Position numbers and translations under genes: made by a program. Below, in pieces: positions 48,396 through 60,116 of a stretch of 64,000 nt of DNA. Position 1 is the first letter of the stretch. Each line of letters begins with the position of its first letter. This stretch comes from Toxonevra muliebris (taxonomy: Eukaryota > Arthropoda > Insecta > Diptera > Pallopteridae), in NCBI GenBank assembly GCA_963691655.1, contig OY829326.1, positions 147,144,998-147,208,997 on the forward strand, given 5' to 3'. The notes beneath the pieces are model-generated. The model was not told the DNA's origin and ran no database searches. It was given only the letters and a program-made list of their open reading frames with translations.

Positions 48396-48524
48396 TAATT
48401 AAAATAAAAAACTTTGGCAAAAGAAAAAAAAATTATGAGCATTATTTCCCTATTTCGAGAACTTTTAAAAACAAAAAAATTAAAATTTGTAAGTCAACAA
48501 TATCACGAGAGTGAGAAAAGTAAT

Positions 48525-49895
48525 CATTAGCGTAAACTTAAAATGTCAGGAAAAATATTCACAAGGAGCCTATTTCATATGCATACGTGAGTTTTATGAT
48601 CACCCCTACACCGCATTCAATCAACAGTTCATTGAACCCATACAACAGGAAATGCCTGCATAGCAATAAAATATCTTTAAAGCAGCATTATAATGTATTA
48701 CCACTTTAAGCTCAAAATCAGCCACCTTATTCCTTTAGTCAAAATTTTTCTAAACAATTAACAAATATGTGTAAATATGATTATAAATGTTAGAAAAGAA
48801 ATAGATTTCTACTTTGTGATTTTATTTACAATAAAATACATTTGATAACTAAAATAGGATATTTTTGTGAAAAAAACAATTTATTACGCCAAAAGGAAAT
48901 TACATTTTTTTATTTATTCATCTTCTTGTTGTTTGTATGTATAAGTTTGTTTATTACTTATAAAAAAAAGAATATAAATCTATCGCAACTTTTTCAAATC
49001 TACTACTTAAAATTTTGAAGTTACAGCCCTGGCTACTTTTGTAGTGCATAGCAGTAGGGATGCCAACTTGCGCGGAATTCCTCCAATTGTGGGGAATCGA
49101 CTTCACTTTTAGTTAGTTCTCGGGAATTTGGGAGCGAGATCGTTTTCGTGGGCGACTGAAACTAAAGTTTTTTGTCAATTTGTAGATATGAAAAGAATAT
49201 ATTTTTTGTCTAAAACCTTTTATTAATTTTTTATTTTCATTATTCTTTAATTTTGTTAAATATATTTGGGTATATTACATACATATACATATATGTATGC
49301 ATAAAAGTTGTGATCGTAAACCAAAATATTATTTCCTTTTTGTGTTTATAAATTATAATTAACTGAATCTAAAATATAGAGTTGGCATCCCTGATCAGCA
49401 CGCAGCAGTGTGTTTGCTGCTTCTCTTCTTTTCGATCCTTCAAAGTAACAACCAAGCAGGGAAATTACATATGCATTCAATAATGTAATTAAAGAGTTCC
49501 ACAATACAAAATGAAATGAAAAAATCTTTCTTTTCCTGGTAAAGCAATTTCTAGGTTTATGAAATCAATCCAAAAAGTATGAGTAAAGTATAGCTAAGTA
49601 CGAAGTTTTCTTATGCATTCACGTTCACACTCTCTACAGGGACGAAATCAATAAATTCATACACATATACATACACAAAAGAAATCACATTTGTTCTCTC
49701 ATACTAGATACTCTTGCCCTTAGCACAGCGTTACCCCTCGTCTAGCCCGTATGGGTATAGCATCAGCTCATATGTGTTTTTTGCCCATATGTGTCGAAGT
49801 GCACATCTCTATATTACACCATTTCCTTTTTTCTCAGAAATTCAGTCATATCAATTCTTAGAATTAAAGTCACATTACAGACAACGTGCCAAATA
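48525..49895. repeat. dispersed repeat copy split by about 1.1 kb
   Basis: 48525-48712 and 49795-49895 together align with the continuous copy at 54885-55202. Shared stretches include GAGCCTATTTCATATRC, CAACAGTTCATTGAACC, CAGGAAATGCCTGCATAG and, in the second part, AGAATTAAAGTCACATTA. The intervening 48713-49794 is extra here; it holds the short hAT derivative and unassigned DNA. Confidence 0.65.
49055..49393. mobile_element. short deletion derivative of the 892-bp hAT family
   Basis: Ends TAGGGATGCCAACTTGCGCG on the left and GTTGGCATCCCTG on the right match the TIRs at 44071 and 44962, and the GGGGAATC-type motifs persist. Length is 339 bp. The flanks ATAGCAG and ATCAGCAC are only loosely similar, so the TSD is unclear. 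Confidence 0.7.
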
Positions 49896-50285
49896 AAGAA
49901 GAAGACGAAGTTTCTTTCGATATTTAATATTGAAAGCAACGGTTGATTTTCTCACAGATCGAGTGAGGCAATTTTAAGTACAGCAAGTGCATGTGCGGCA
50001 AGTGGTAAACAAATTGATATTATAGAATGTATTACTTTATATAGATTTTTCTTTTAATGGCGAGCTTTTGGATCCCAGTTGCTCTCCTTACATGTACAAA
50101 AGCAAGAAATAAAATATTTGAGCTTAGTAAACTCATGTTGAGTCAGTGACAAATAAAGCCACTAGCACTCAAATGGTATGCAAAAGGTTAGCAGGAAAAC
50201 TTGTGGATATAAACCAAGTGTACCAACCAAGGAGAAATCAGCTAAAAACAGCGAAAGCTGAACTAGGAAAAATTCAAACGTAAGC
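49896..50285. other. unassigned sequence
   Basis: No homology recognised. It may include decayed upstream parts of the retrotransposon that becomes recognisable at 50290. Confidence 0.35.
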
Positions 50286-50289
50286 ATGT

Positions 50290-51180
50290 CCCTGTAAAGC
50301 GGGAGCGATGCGAACATATCCGGCTGCTGTATTGGAAGTACTATTGGACCTCGGGACATTACACCTCGTAATAGAGGGTTCCTCCAAGGTAGCAATCATA
50401 AGAGTAACAAGAGATAAAAGCTTAATGGAGAGATCTATAGGGCCTGAAAACCGAGATGACTGTACCCAGGACAGAATGGACAAAAAGTATAGTGTTGAGA
50501 AATACTTTGTTGCAAAACTTAGTAGTAAGAACGAATGGGAGAGTGTAGAATATAACTACACATTCAAAGAACACACGATTAAGTGGTGTACAGATGTGTC
50601 ACGAACTGAGGACGGAACTGGGGCAAGAGTATTTGGTCCAAGAATCAAGCACTCTGAGCATCTTTCCAGCTGAAATTTACGCAATCAATGTACACTCGCG
50701 CTCAAAAAAAAAAAAAGCCGACCTAAAATTTGTTCAAAGATTTTCATGTGTGCAATTCAACCTGGGCAGGAAGTACAAACGGCGGCAAGATATCGCCATT
50801 CGAACACTATGTTATTTTGTGATCACCTCTAAAATAGTGTGGGACTGTTTGAGCAAGCTCAATCAACTGGGCAAGAACAATAAATTCGCTCTCTGTTGAG
50901 TCCCTGAACACGTAGGAACAGAGAGTAATGAACAAGCAGTCGAACTTGCTAGAAAGGGGACAGCGACCACTTTTGTGGGACTTGAACCCTTCCGTGGAAT
51001 AGGTGAATTACTCAGGTAGGAAGAGAGAAACAAGAGGCAACAACTTTTTACCAATCTTCCGGGACTAAGGTAATCCAAAGCTCTTCTAGGTAACTATAAT
51101 AAATTACCATTGATCAATTTGGCGTTCAAAGTTTTTCCCGGTTAGTAAAATTAAGCATTACTGGAAATCAGTAAAGTTGG
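50290..51180 (+). pseudogene. non-LTR retrotransposon fragment, RT end plus RNase H
   Basis: A decayed LINE ORF2 piece that starts in the region just after the reverse transcriptase (GAMRTYPAAVLEVLLDL, then LHLVIEGSSKVAIIRV, about 50305-50400). It continues into RNase H: IKWCTDVSRTEDGTGARVF (first Asp, about 50580), PAEIYAIN (catalytic Glu, about 50670), then after a gap and stop VPEHVGTESNEQAVELARKG (degenerate VPGHxGIxGNExAD block, about 50900-50955). Later blocks are PFRGIGELLR, GLR followed by SKALLGNYNKL, and a vague C-terminal end to about 51180. Several frames and stops are involved; it is inactive. It is related to, but diverged from, the fragments at 8650, 11864 and 45551. Confidence 0.75.
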
Positions 51181-52417
51181 ACTTACATATAGTAAAAGTA
51201 TTGAAATACGAAATTTTTTTTTTAGATTTTTTTCGCTAGAACTGATTTAATTTACGTAAAGTATAAAACAGGGAGATGATGAGAAAGAGGGAGCCAAGGG
51301 CATGTGATTTTTGTAAAAATCAATGAGTATCAATAAGACTGTAAAAATTCGTTCTGATTAGAGCAAACTTTCGATTTAAGCCTAAATGGATTGCATTTTC
51401 AAAGTAAATTTCAAAATAAATAGGTACAAAGAAATTTTTTATTTTAATAAATTTCCATTTATTTTAGAGGTATTGAAAACAAAATTTTCTTCAATATTAA
51501 TGAAATATTTTCCATCACCAGATAGCTCAGTACAATAACAATAGCCTTTGACCAGCATTTACCTAAACATCTGCTCATCTTTTGGTTAACCCAAAGCACA
51601 ATCATGAATTTTAAACAATCTGACTTATTATAATACGATCTTTGAATGACTAAGATCTGAAAATTTCAGCAGCTCTATAATCTTATATAAGTACGTTGAA
51701 ATTCAGAAGAAGCAAGCATAAATCTTTGCTTTATATGTACTTTTTAATAATGGCATGCTATCTTAATTACAATGCGTAAGTAGCACTAATAATAATAATA
51801 AGTTTTAATATACCTCCTCGTTATCATAATTGTGCGCTAATTAAGTACTACAATTAAATAGTTACTCAGATACCAATAGAGCTAGCTGCACACCGCACGC
51901 CACAATCAGTTTAAAATTTTTATGGATCAAAAATCTGTGAAACTAAATCTGTCTTTATATCAGCAGTGAATGCACTTTGAAATTTGCTGATAATTTAAAT
52001 TAAGTTACACCTTATCTATTTACTTATGGTACATTAAAATTATACTGCAATGTACATACATATATGTATAAACTGAAATAACTTGTTTGATAAGATAAAT
52101 GTGAATCAGTTAAACGTTTGGGTAGTAAGAAAATTTGCAATAAAAATAGCTAGGAACTTAAACATTCCATACCACAGAACTACAAATGTTTACTTAAGAT
52201 AAAGTTGCTTTTCATATATCAATTAAAGCTTTGATGGAACGTCATGAGAGCGCTAACCTATTATGATATGGCATGTGAAAAAAAAGAAAATATAGTTATC
52301 TTACTTACTAGTTAAGAGGCAGTTATTTCTACGGACATGTAATGCTTCAGAGGTCTTGCTGCAAGTTACAACTCTTTTCGTTTAAAAGTGAAATTGGCTA
52401 AAATTCCTTCTGGAGTT
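51181..52417. other. no supported gene
   Basis: AT-rich sequence without recognised element, RNA or coding signal. Confidence 0.4.
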
Positions 52418-52421
52418 TTAA

Positions 52422-52891
52422 CAATCTAGCTTCTGAATTTTTGATGGACTTAAAAAAAAAATTTGAATTGATTAATATTGGTGTGAAAAGCGTAAATCTG
52501 ATTTCAAAACCACAAAAAAAATAACCCAAAGCCTAAAGTAATGGCCATGGCTTTATGAAGTGGGAAAGGTTGAATGCCTAAAATTTTTTGTTGAACATTT
52601 TATATGAAAAATTCAAATTCCTATCTACTCATAACTAGATTTTTCTCTGGCTAGTATGACGGGAAGCTTCTCAAATATAATCAAAATAATTAATTTTCCT
52701 GTTTTCACAAATTTTTGACTTTCACTGCCGCTATGATACGCATCACAACTCATAACCGATACGTTTTTTTTTTTAAAGTTAGGGAAATTCTCTTAACGAT
52801 ATGATAAGATATAGCAACACAAAACGGTTATTGTAGCAATTACATACCTTTTAATGAAATCCTACTCAAAGCGGGCTGAGGAACTAGAGGG
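52422..52891. mobile_element. possible piggyBac-like MITE, degenerate
   Basis: TTAA at 52418-52421 and 52892-52895. Ends are CAATCTAGCTTCTGA and, reversed, CCCTCTAGTTCCTCA (10 of 15). The right end has the canonical CCCT start, but the left is weak, so this is only a candidate. Confidence 0.3.
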
Positions 52892-53168
52892 TTAAGTCAA
52901 ATTTATAACTCGTACCAGCATGGGCCTTATTTGTCTTAATTCTCTTACCCCCACTATTTTTCTTTGACTCTAACTGAAATTTCATATTTCGCTAAATTGA
53001 TTGGAAAAAGGAAAAAAAAAAAAGAAAGTTTTTTCAATAATTTTCTCAACGTATAGTTTTCAAATTGAGTAAGGAAACAAACACGTGCCTCTTTTTGATC
53101 GTCATTGAAAATTTCAGGTAATTTCCCAATATTCGTGAAAGCACAAACATGATTGAAAGCCCAATTCA

Positions 53169-53464
53169 CAGTGTGGCCAATTTTTATTTTTCAAAATCCG
53201 CTAAAATGAAGAATAAAACGCGTATTTTCTTAAAAAAAAAGCGTTAAATTTTTTTCTTATAAAAGTGCGAGAAAACTCAATACATTTAAAGTTTTTCACT
53301 AATGCAGGGCAACATCTGATACTTCTAGTGAATGAAAATTTCTTAGATTTTTCGAAAATGTTTTAAATTGAAAAAACGAGCTGAGCGCTAAATCACTTTT
53401 TTCCATGTTTTAATTTTCAAAAAGCACTAAAATCAGCGGGAAAAGCGCTGAGTTGGCCACACTG
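53169..53464. mobile_element. hAT-type MITE, 296 bp, copy 1
   Basis: A perfect 12-bp TIR CAGTGTGGCCAA and a perfect 8-bp TSD CCAATTCA (53161-53168 and 53465-53472). The same family occurs at 61277-62013, where it is interrupted by another element. Shared internal stretches include AAAATCCGCTAAAATGAAGA and GAGCTGAGCGCTAAATCACT. No coding capacity. Confidence 0.9.
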
Positions 53465-53472
53465 CCAATTCA

Positions 53473-54884
53473 TCAGCAATTTCATTTATCATGGGTCTAT
53501 CTGAAATCTTCGTCAATTTTATTCATCACCAGGGTCAGTCTTTGCGAGGGTTGAGTCTTTTACAGAAAAATACCTGGTCTGAAATCTTTGAAACCACTTA
53601 GAAACATTTCCAAGAGATGGTATATTAGCTCCATATGCATTTTGGTACTGGATTGAGTTGACCTCGAAACTCATAGAGAATGATAAATCAAATTTCTTGA
53701 TGTGTTGACCAGTGCTGTCGTTTTGAAAATTTTATGGGGAGGAAATTTTCCTTTCGAGCGGAGGATTTTGCTTTAAAGGGGAAGAATTTTTCAAAATGTC
53801 TTAAAAGCTTTTAACAAAGTATAATTTGCTAAGAGTTCCACTAATGGATAGAAATTGTTTGTTAAAAATTTAGTCATACTTAAAGCTTTTAAGTTATGAA
53901 AAATAAACCAATTCATATAAAAACAAAATATTTCATCTTTGGAAACAAACGGTGCAATATTAATATTAATAAATAATAATAAAAAAAAAAACAATGCAGA
54001 TTAAAAAACTAAAACAATCATTTCTTCGTTCTTCTCAAACCCGGGCATAAAAAATAAGATGTTATTTCTGGTATTTTTGAACTACCTCAATCGAAGGGAC
54101 ACAGTCGGAGTCTTCATTTTTTTTAGCATTTGCTGACCAACCATTACTGCATTAACAGTTGCAATTTATTGATATTTATTAAATATGCAAACTTCATTTT
54201 ACGCAGTTTTTCTGCTATTGATTTAAGTTGTCAAAAATTACAAACATTAAGACAAGCAACCAATTTCGGATATGGAATGCGTAGTTTTGAAACTGGGAAG
54301 ATTTTTCTAAAATTTTGACAAGATGGTGCTCTACAACTGATTACAAAACATAGTTGTTATCTTTCTTTTTTTTATGGGAAATATAATTAGTAATAGTTTT
54401 GTAAGACAATAATATTACCTGTGGGGTATCATTTTGTCAAAATTACTCAAAAATCTCAGTTTCTTCTCATTTTGGCAGTAACCCAGCGACAAATAAAACA
54501 GAGCTTGTCATAGTAACAAATATTTCACAGACAGAAACGAAAACAGAAAACATTATCGTTATATCATTATATGAACTTTAGATTTTTTGAAAACTAATAA
54601 AAATGTGAAATTTGATTAAAGGAAAAAATTCACACTTTCTTTTTTTTTTCAAAATATTTTTCTTTTTCCTGATAAATGATCAATATCACATCTAAAAGCT
54701 TTTTCTTGGGACATGATCAGGGTACAAGAGAGGGGGGTTGATGGTAATTCCCCCCGGGTCTAGGATGTTGGGTAAAAATTGCCAAACTAAGAGCTACGAT
54801 GTTCTTCCGGAAATGTATCGATATATTTAATATAAGCAAACGATGCAAAGTTTTGTTTTGACCTTTGAAATGTAGAGTTGATAG
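53473..54884. other. no supported gene
   Basis: AT-rich. CAGTGCTGTCGTTTTG at about 53711 looks like a hAT terminus, but no partner end was found. A TATCGATA site lies at 54816-54823. Confidence 0.35.
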
Positions 54885-55202
54885 GATAGCGAAAAGAGGA
54901 GAGGGGGGAGAGAAAAGTAATCATGAATGTAAACTTTAAATTAAGTAAGATCACATATGTCAGGAAAAATATACTCATGGAGCCTATTTCATATACGTGA
55001 GTACGTGAGTTATATGATCATCCCTACACCGCATCTAACATTCAACCAACAGTTCATTGAACCAATACAACAGGAAATGCCTGCATAGTAATAAAATATC
55101 ATTGAAGCAGTATTATAATGTATTACACCATTCCCTTTCTTCTTAGACATTAAGCTATATAGCCATATCCATTCTTAGAATTAAAGTCACATTATAGACA
55201 AC
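54885..55202. repeat. dispersed repeat, continuous copy
   Basis: Continuous homologue of 48525-48712 plus 49795-49895. It ends at AGACAACGTGAC, after which a shorter echo of TTCTTAGAATTTAAG follows. Confidence 0.65.
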
Positions 55203-55650
55203 GTGACTATATATATATTCTTAGAATTTAAGATTATGTGTCATTATGTGTTACAGAGCACAGATCCTCAGCAAGAGGCTCTTTTTTGTGAAATATTTAA
55301 AATTTACAAATTTTTGCACATGTATATTCACATTCCTTCAAAAATTTGCATATATTCAGTTGGATGCTTTTTAAAAAACGATTGTGAATCATAATCGTTT
55401 TCTTTCTTGCTTCACACTTGCATTCTTTGTTTCATTGCGTATGAATACTGCTCTTGCGAATACTTTTTCAAATGGCTCGTTCGAACGATTGGAATATTTT
55501 CGAACTTCGTTTTAACTCTGTTTGATTCATACTTGCATGATATTCGTTTTTTAGCAAGTGGCAGTAAACTTTATATGAATACAATCATGCAGGTCTCTGT
55601 TACAGAGTCACATTGCAAGGCAACGTCACTTATTAGTATAAATAGTCTTA
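55203..55650. other. unassigned sequence
   Basis: No homology recognised. The 89-codon plus-strand frame from 55407 ends in the tRNA-like unit and is not supported as a gene. Confidence 0.35.
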
Positions 55651-55722
55651 GGCCATCTCGATGGTCAGGTGAATGAGTGCTAGACTTAAGACCAGCTGGC
55701 TCAGGTTCAATTCCAAAATGAG
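55651..55722 (+). repeat. tRNA-Leu-like unit, probable SINE head
   Basis: GATGGTCAGGTGAATGAGTG followed by CTAGACTTAAGACCAGCTGG resembles tRNA-Leu(UAA), including a CTTAAGA anticodon loop. GGTTCAATTCC at 55704-55714 matches the Pol III B box. The acceptor and anticodon stems do not pair well, so it is not a functional tRNA gene. A tail of about 80 bp runs into A-rich sequence near 55765-55780, as in tRNA-derived SINEs. Confidence 0.4.
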
Positions 55723-55994
55723 GAGGAAATGCTTTAAATTCAACGGGTTTGATTTTCAGATAAAAAAAGTAATTAAAAAAACAGCCCAATAAGCTCCCTA
55801 CAAATCTAGAACCAAAACAAATAGGTATTCTTACTTGATTAAAGCATTTAATATCGGCTCACTAGTTGAATTAGTAAAGTTAAAGTAATATATGGAGGAA
55901 ATATCTAAAGGAAGATAGTAAACTTAGTAAAACGAACTTCCAAAAATATTCAAATCAAACAATATTTTTGCTAAGTGTCCGGAAGGTTACTTAA

Positions 55995-56340
55995 CCTAGT
56001 AATGCCTGGCGGTGCCATGTGGCACCTTGTCGCTGAGCCGTTCCTGAGCTCAATTTTTGGAAATACAAATTTTGCTATGGGTCACCGGTGACCTTAAAAT
56101 CTTTAATAGAAAATTTTAAGAACTATTGAAGAATGCGAATCTGGAATCGATTTTGCTCTATCGGTTCTAATTTCTTAACTGTTAAGAAAGGGTTAAGTGA
56201 AAAATTAATACTAATTTACTTTGGTTATTTAAAAAAAATATATCTAATGAAAATATACAGAAAAAGTTTGTCAAAAACTCCCATTGAGGGCCACTGGGCC
56301 ACCGGTGACCCATGAAAATTCAAACCTTTAGAGGCACAAA
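55995..56340. mobile_element. piggyBac-like left end with GC palindromes
   Basis: TTAA (55991-55994) is followed by CCTAGTAATGCCTGGCGG and a hairpin GGTGCCA/TGGCACC. GGTCACCGGTGACC-type palindromes occur at about 56087 and 56299. GAATCTGGAATCGATTTTGC at 56139 has a diverged repeat about 250 bp on (near 56392). I found no matching right end; it may be truncated or may share the right end at 57084. Confidence 0.4.
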
Positions 56341-56614
56341 ATGTCTGTTTTGATCAAAAATTGTGACAAGAAATTGGTGTCAGACAATATGAATCTGGAT
56401 TCAGTTTTGCGCTATCTCCTCTGGTTTCTCTACGGTGCCAAAACGGTTAAAATAGAGTTTGAATGTTTAATTTCGTTGACTATTGGTATTGAAATATTAA
56501 AAACAAATTTGTATCTTCAATGTATTTACTTTACTCTGAAAAATAAAAACATAAAACTATATTTCATATTATACATAGGTAGTTATTTTCAATTAGTTTC
56601 GAAATCTGCCTTAA

Positions 56615-57084
56615 TCCTTCCCTGCCCATGCTGCCATGTATGGCCCACCCCTTTGGACGGTAATAGTGGCGCCACTTTGAGTCCAACATCCCAACTACAA
56701 TATATGTTACGTAGATTGCAGATTCCTGTATCGATGCGCTTATATAACGGTATTAGAAAACGCCAGCTGTCAAAAGTTATTGCCATTTTTATGTGAAAAA
56801 ATACTTTTTTCACATACAAATAAAATAAAATTTTTGATTTTCTATATAGCCGTAAGATATTGTTTCCATAAATTTCACATTGAATAATTAGTATAAATAT
56901 TAATTTTTGGTTATTTTTCTCAATAATGTGATTAAAAAAAAAATCAGTTATGCATTTCTATTTCACTTGATACTGCCCAACAAATCATGTATGGTCAAAT
57001 TTTAACACTTGTAATTAAGATATTGAAAAAGCTATAGAACAAAAATTTTTTCAAACAAAATTTGCGTTGTTGGGCAGGGAAGGG
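56615..57084. mobile_element. piggyBac-like MITE, 470 bp
   Basis: TTAA at 56611-56614 and 57085-57088. TIRs are TCCTTCCCTGCCCA and, reversed, CCCTTCCCTGCCCA (13 of 14). A GCCAT/ATGGC mini-palindrome follows the left end. No transposase. The 151-codon frame 56341-56796 crosses the element boundary and is spurious. Confidence 0.8.
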
Positions 57085-57088
57085 TTAA

Positions 57089-58929
57089 AAAAGTTCACTC
57101 TAGTTCTATGAGGAATTTCGTGAATGCTTGAAAAATTTGACTTTTGACAACGGAATCGGGTATCTTGACCCAGTATGCGATGTTAGAAAGCTCATCAAAT
57201 AAAAACTCGTGAATATTAATTTTGAATTTTTTATCCCATGCAGCCCACTGTGTGGGTTTATGATTTCTGCAGGCGTCCTAATGTAAGAATACAAAAGAAA
57301 ACACGACGTAAATTTTCTTTTTCAAATACAACATAAAAATCTTTATTTCAATTTTCTTAGCAGTTATTATTTTTTTGTTTTTTCATTCATGAATTTTTTT
57401 TTTTTTTTTTTTGGGAACGGGGAGGAAGGTTTTCTTAAATGTATGCAAATAAAAATTTAACAGTTAACATAGACATTATTATTTGTTATTATAATTATTT
57501 ATTGGTTTCTTTTTCTTAGTTTTTATATGTATGTATATTGTAATATTTCACTTTTCATTTATTTTAGTACTTTTTGTTACATTTATTAGTTACAATATTA
57601 TCGCTTTGCTTTTTCTAATATATGTACATAGTTTACTCATTTACTTATCATATGGTATATATAAATAAATATTTCTTCTGTTTTATTTTTACAACATTAA
57701 CTTTTCATTTATCATAAACAAAATATATGAAATTGTATTTATTAAAAAAAAGCCTAAGATAATAAATAAAAAATAAAGATACCTACATTCAAATATCGAA
57801 CAACTTAATATTTTTTTTAGTATACAGTATACATACGAAGAGACGGTGGGAAAACATGCTGCACAATAAAAACAAAAATAAAAAAAATCAAAAACAATAA
57901 ACACGCAATTTACTTCACTGTCCTAATTTGTTTCTCTATAAATATCATGTTGATGTTTTTTTTTTGTATTAAAAACAAAAACAAAATTGCATACTTCTTA
58001 GACATACGATTAAGTATATCTGTATTACATACATACATGCATGTATATATGTAGACATTTCTCTAGTTGGTATTTAATTTTTGTATATAAATTACAACAA
58101 ATTCCAGTGACACAATTTTAAACAATTTATTTCTGTATTTCTGTTTGTTTCCTATTAATTTTATTTTTAATTTACCATAATTATTTTCAGTTTACATACT
58201 AATCTCATTTTTTTTTTTTTTTTTTTTTGTTTCTTTGAGTTAATTTATTTCTAATTTATTTATTGTTATTATTATTATTTTCTCTGTAAATATTTCATAT
58301 ACTATGTATATATTTAATATTTATATATTTATTTATATACCATGTATACTTTCTTTCCTAATATTTTTTATACTTAATTTCTAATAAATTTAATTTCTTT
58401 AAAATTGTTTATATTTTTTTAATTCTTATTTTAATTTTTTGCTATTTTCTTTTGTTTTTCTGCCCATATCAGCATTTTTTTTTAATATTTTTTGTTTTTT
58501 CTAATTTTATTAGGTTTTAGCTAGAATAATTTGTGAAATTTTAAAATGAAACATCACATTCAGATTCAGATTTTGAAGGATATGTTGGCAAAATGACAAT
58601 ACCATATTTCTACGCTCTATTCATTTTTAAGCGTTATTTGCATTCTCGTTCTGTTTTGTTCTATTTTATTTTTTTTTTTGATTTCAATAACACTGTGCAA
58701 CCTGTGCAAAAAAATCAGATAATCAGATATTTTCTTTAACCGGCTTGGATTTTAATATTTTGATGTTAAACAAACTATGTGTAAAGATAAAAAGAATTGA
58801 ACTTTTTGTCTAAATGAGCATTAAATTTTTTAAGTATATTCGCTTCACAGAACATAATAAAGGAAGAATGTAATTCTGTAATTTCTTCTCTGGAGAGCCA
58901 GACCAACACTCAAATCAACATCCCAATCT
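57089..58929. other. no supported gene; T-rich
   Basis: 57350-58700 is strongly T-rich on the plus strand, with T tracts near 57398, 58210 and 58670 and many TTTATT motifs. No coding signal on either strand. Confidence 0.4.
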
Positions 58930-59953
58930 GGGGTGGCTCCTTTGAATTCATTAAAGAAATTTTCTGTATGAATCGGGTATAAATTAAGCCATTGCCAAGT
59001 TAAGTGTCTTCTTCTTGACGAGGATATGATTTAAATCAATTCATAAGAGCTTTTTCGGATTTCCCACACATTAAAATTTAAGAAAATGTAACAAAAGTTC
59101 TATTCTAGAAAGCCCATTTTCCGAGGAAGTCTTCTCCAAAAAATCTGGCATACATCAAATCAGTGCTAATTTAAGTGAAATTTTTTTGATGAGGTTGTTA
59201 TTCAAAACAATTCCGAAAAGCTATTTGTGGTTTCACATAGTGTATATGAACATTAAAAATTTAAAACTTCGATTAAAATTTCTGTTATAGAAACACCAAC
59301 CAGTTACTCAAATAAAAAACCAATCTGGAGTTTCATCACTTTCCTTAGTGTAAATGTAGGTACATATTAAATGTAGGTACATATTCTAAAGAGAATTTGA
59401 TCCAAAACCATTTTTAAGGGATAAAAATGAAAAAGAAGGTAGACCAAAATGCCGGTGCTAGAAAGCCAGAACAGCCCTTCTTCCGGAAAATCTTTTGTAA
59501 ACATAAAGTATGAGTTGAACCAGTGCTGACTTAAGTTTTTTCTGATCAAAATGCGATCCAAAATTGATATTTGCTGTTTTCCATAATGTAAACGAACATA
59601 AACTTAGACCAGCCTTTAATTCAATAGACAAATCCAAAGATCCAGAGAATTCAGATTTTACATTAGTTTTTAAAAACAAAATTTCTGGAAGCATCAGGTA
59701 TAAGTTGAAACACTGTCAACTTAAATGTGTTTTGTCTGATGAATATATGATTTGAATGAGTTCTCCAGAATTAGTTTGGGGTTCGCATACATAATGTAAA
59801 TGAACATGAAAATTGAAAGAGGCAGACTAAAATTCTTGGTCTGGAAAATTAAAACAGTACTCACATCATCAAACAAGTCTAGTTTTTTTCTGGAAATCTT
59901 CTCTTAGAGTCGGGTATTAGCTGAGCCAGATCTTATGAGGATATGATCTTAAA
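58930..59953. repeat. degenerate satellite, units about 170-215 bp, left part
   Basis: Variants of GTATGAGTTGAACCAGTGCT and GACTTAAGT recur at 58977, 59149, 59508, 59697 and 59913. Between them lie variants of CATAATGTAAATGAACAT and CCAATCTGGA. The array stops at a hAT-type insertion and resumes at 62406. A tandem AAATGTAGGTACATATT pair lies at about 59352-59385. Confidence 0.65.
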
Positions 59954-60116
59954 CAGGGGTGAACAGCCAGAAGCTCAATTGGCTCTTTTGATTCTTTTTC
60001 AAATTGTGCTTGTTGTAATGAACTTTTTGGCATTTTTAAAATATTGGTAGTATGAATGTATAAACTCGTATTTTTTTCGTAATTTGGACATTTATTGTGA
60101 AAAAGTGATTATAAAT

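Noticed and set aside
53711..53760. CAGTGCTGTCGTTTTG as a hAT left end
   Set aside because: No complementary right end was seen downstream.
56341..56796. 151-codon plus-strand frame
   Set aside because: It crosses the left boundary of the TTAA MITE at 56615, so its two halves have unrelated origins.
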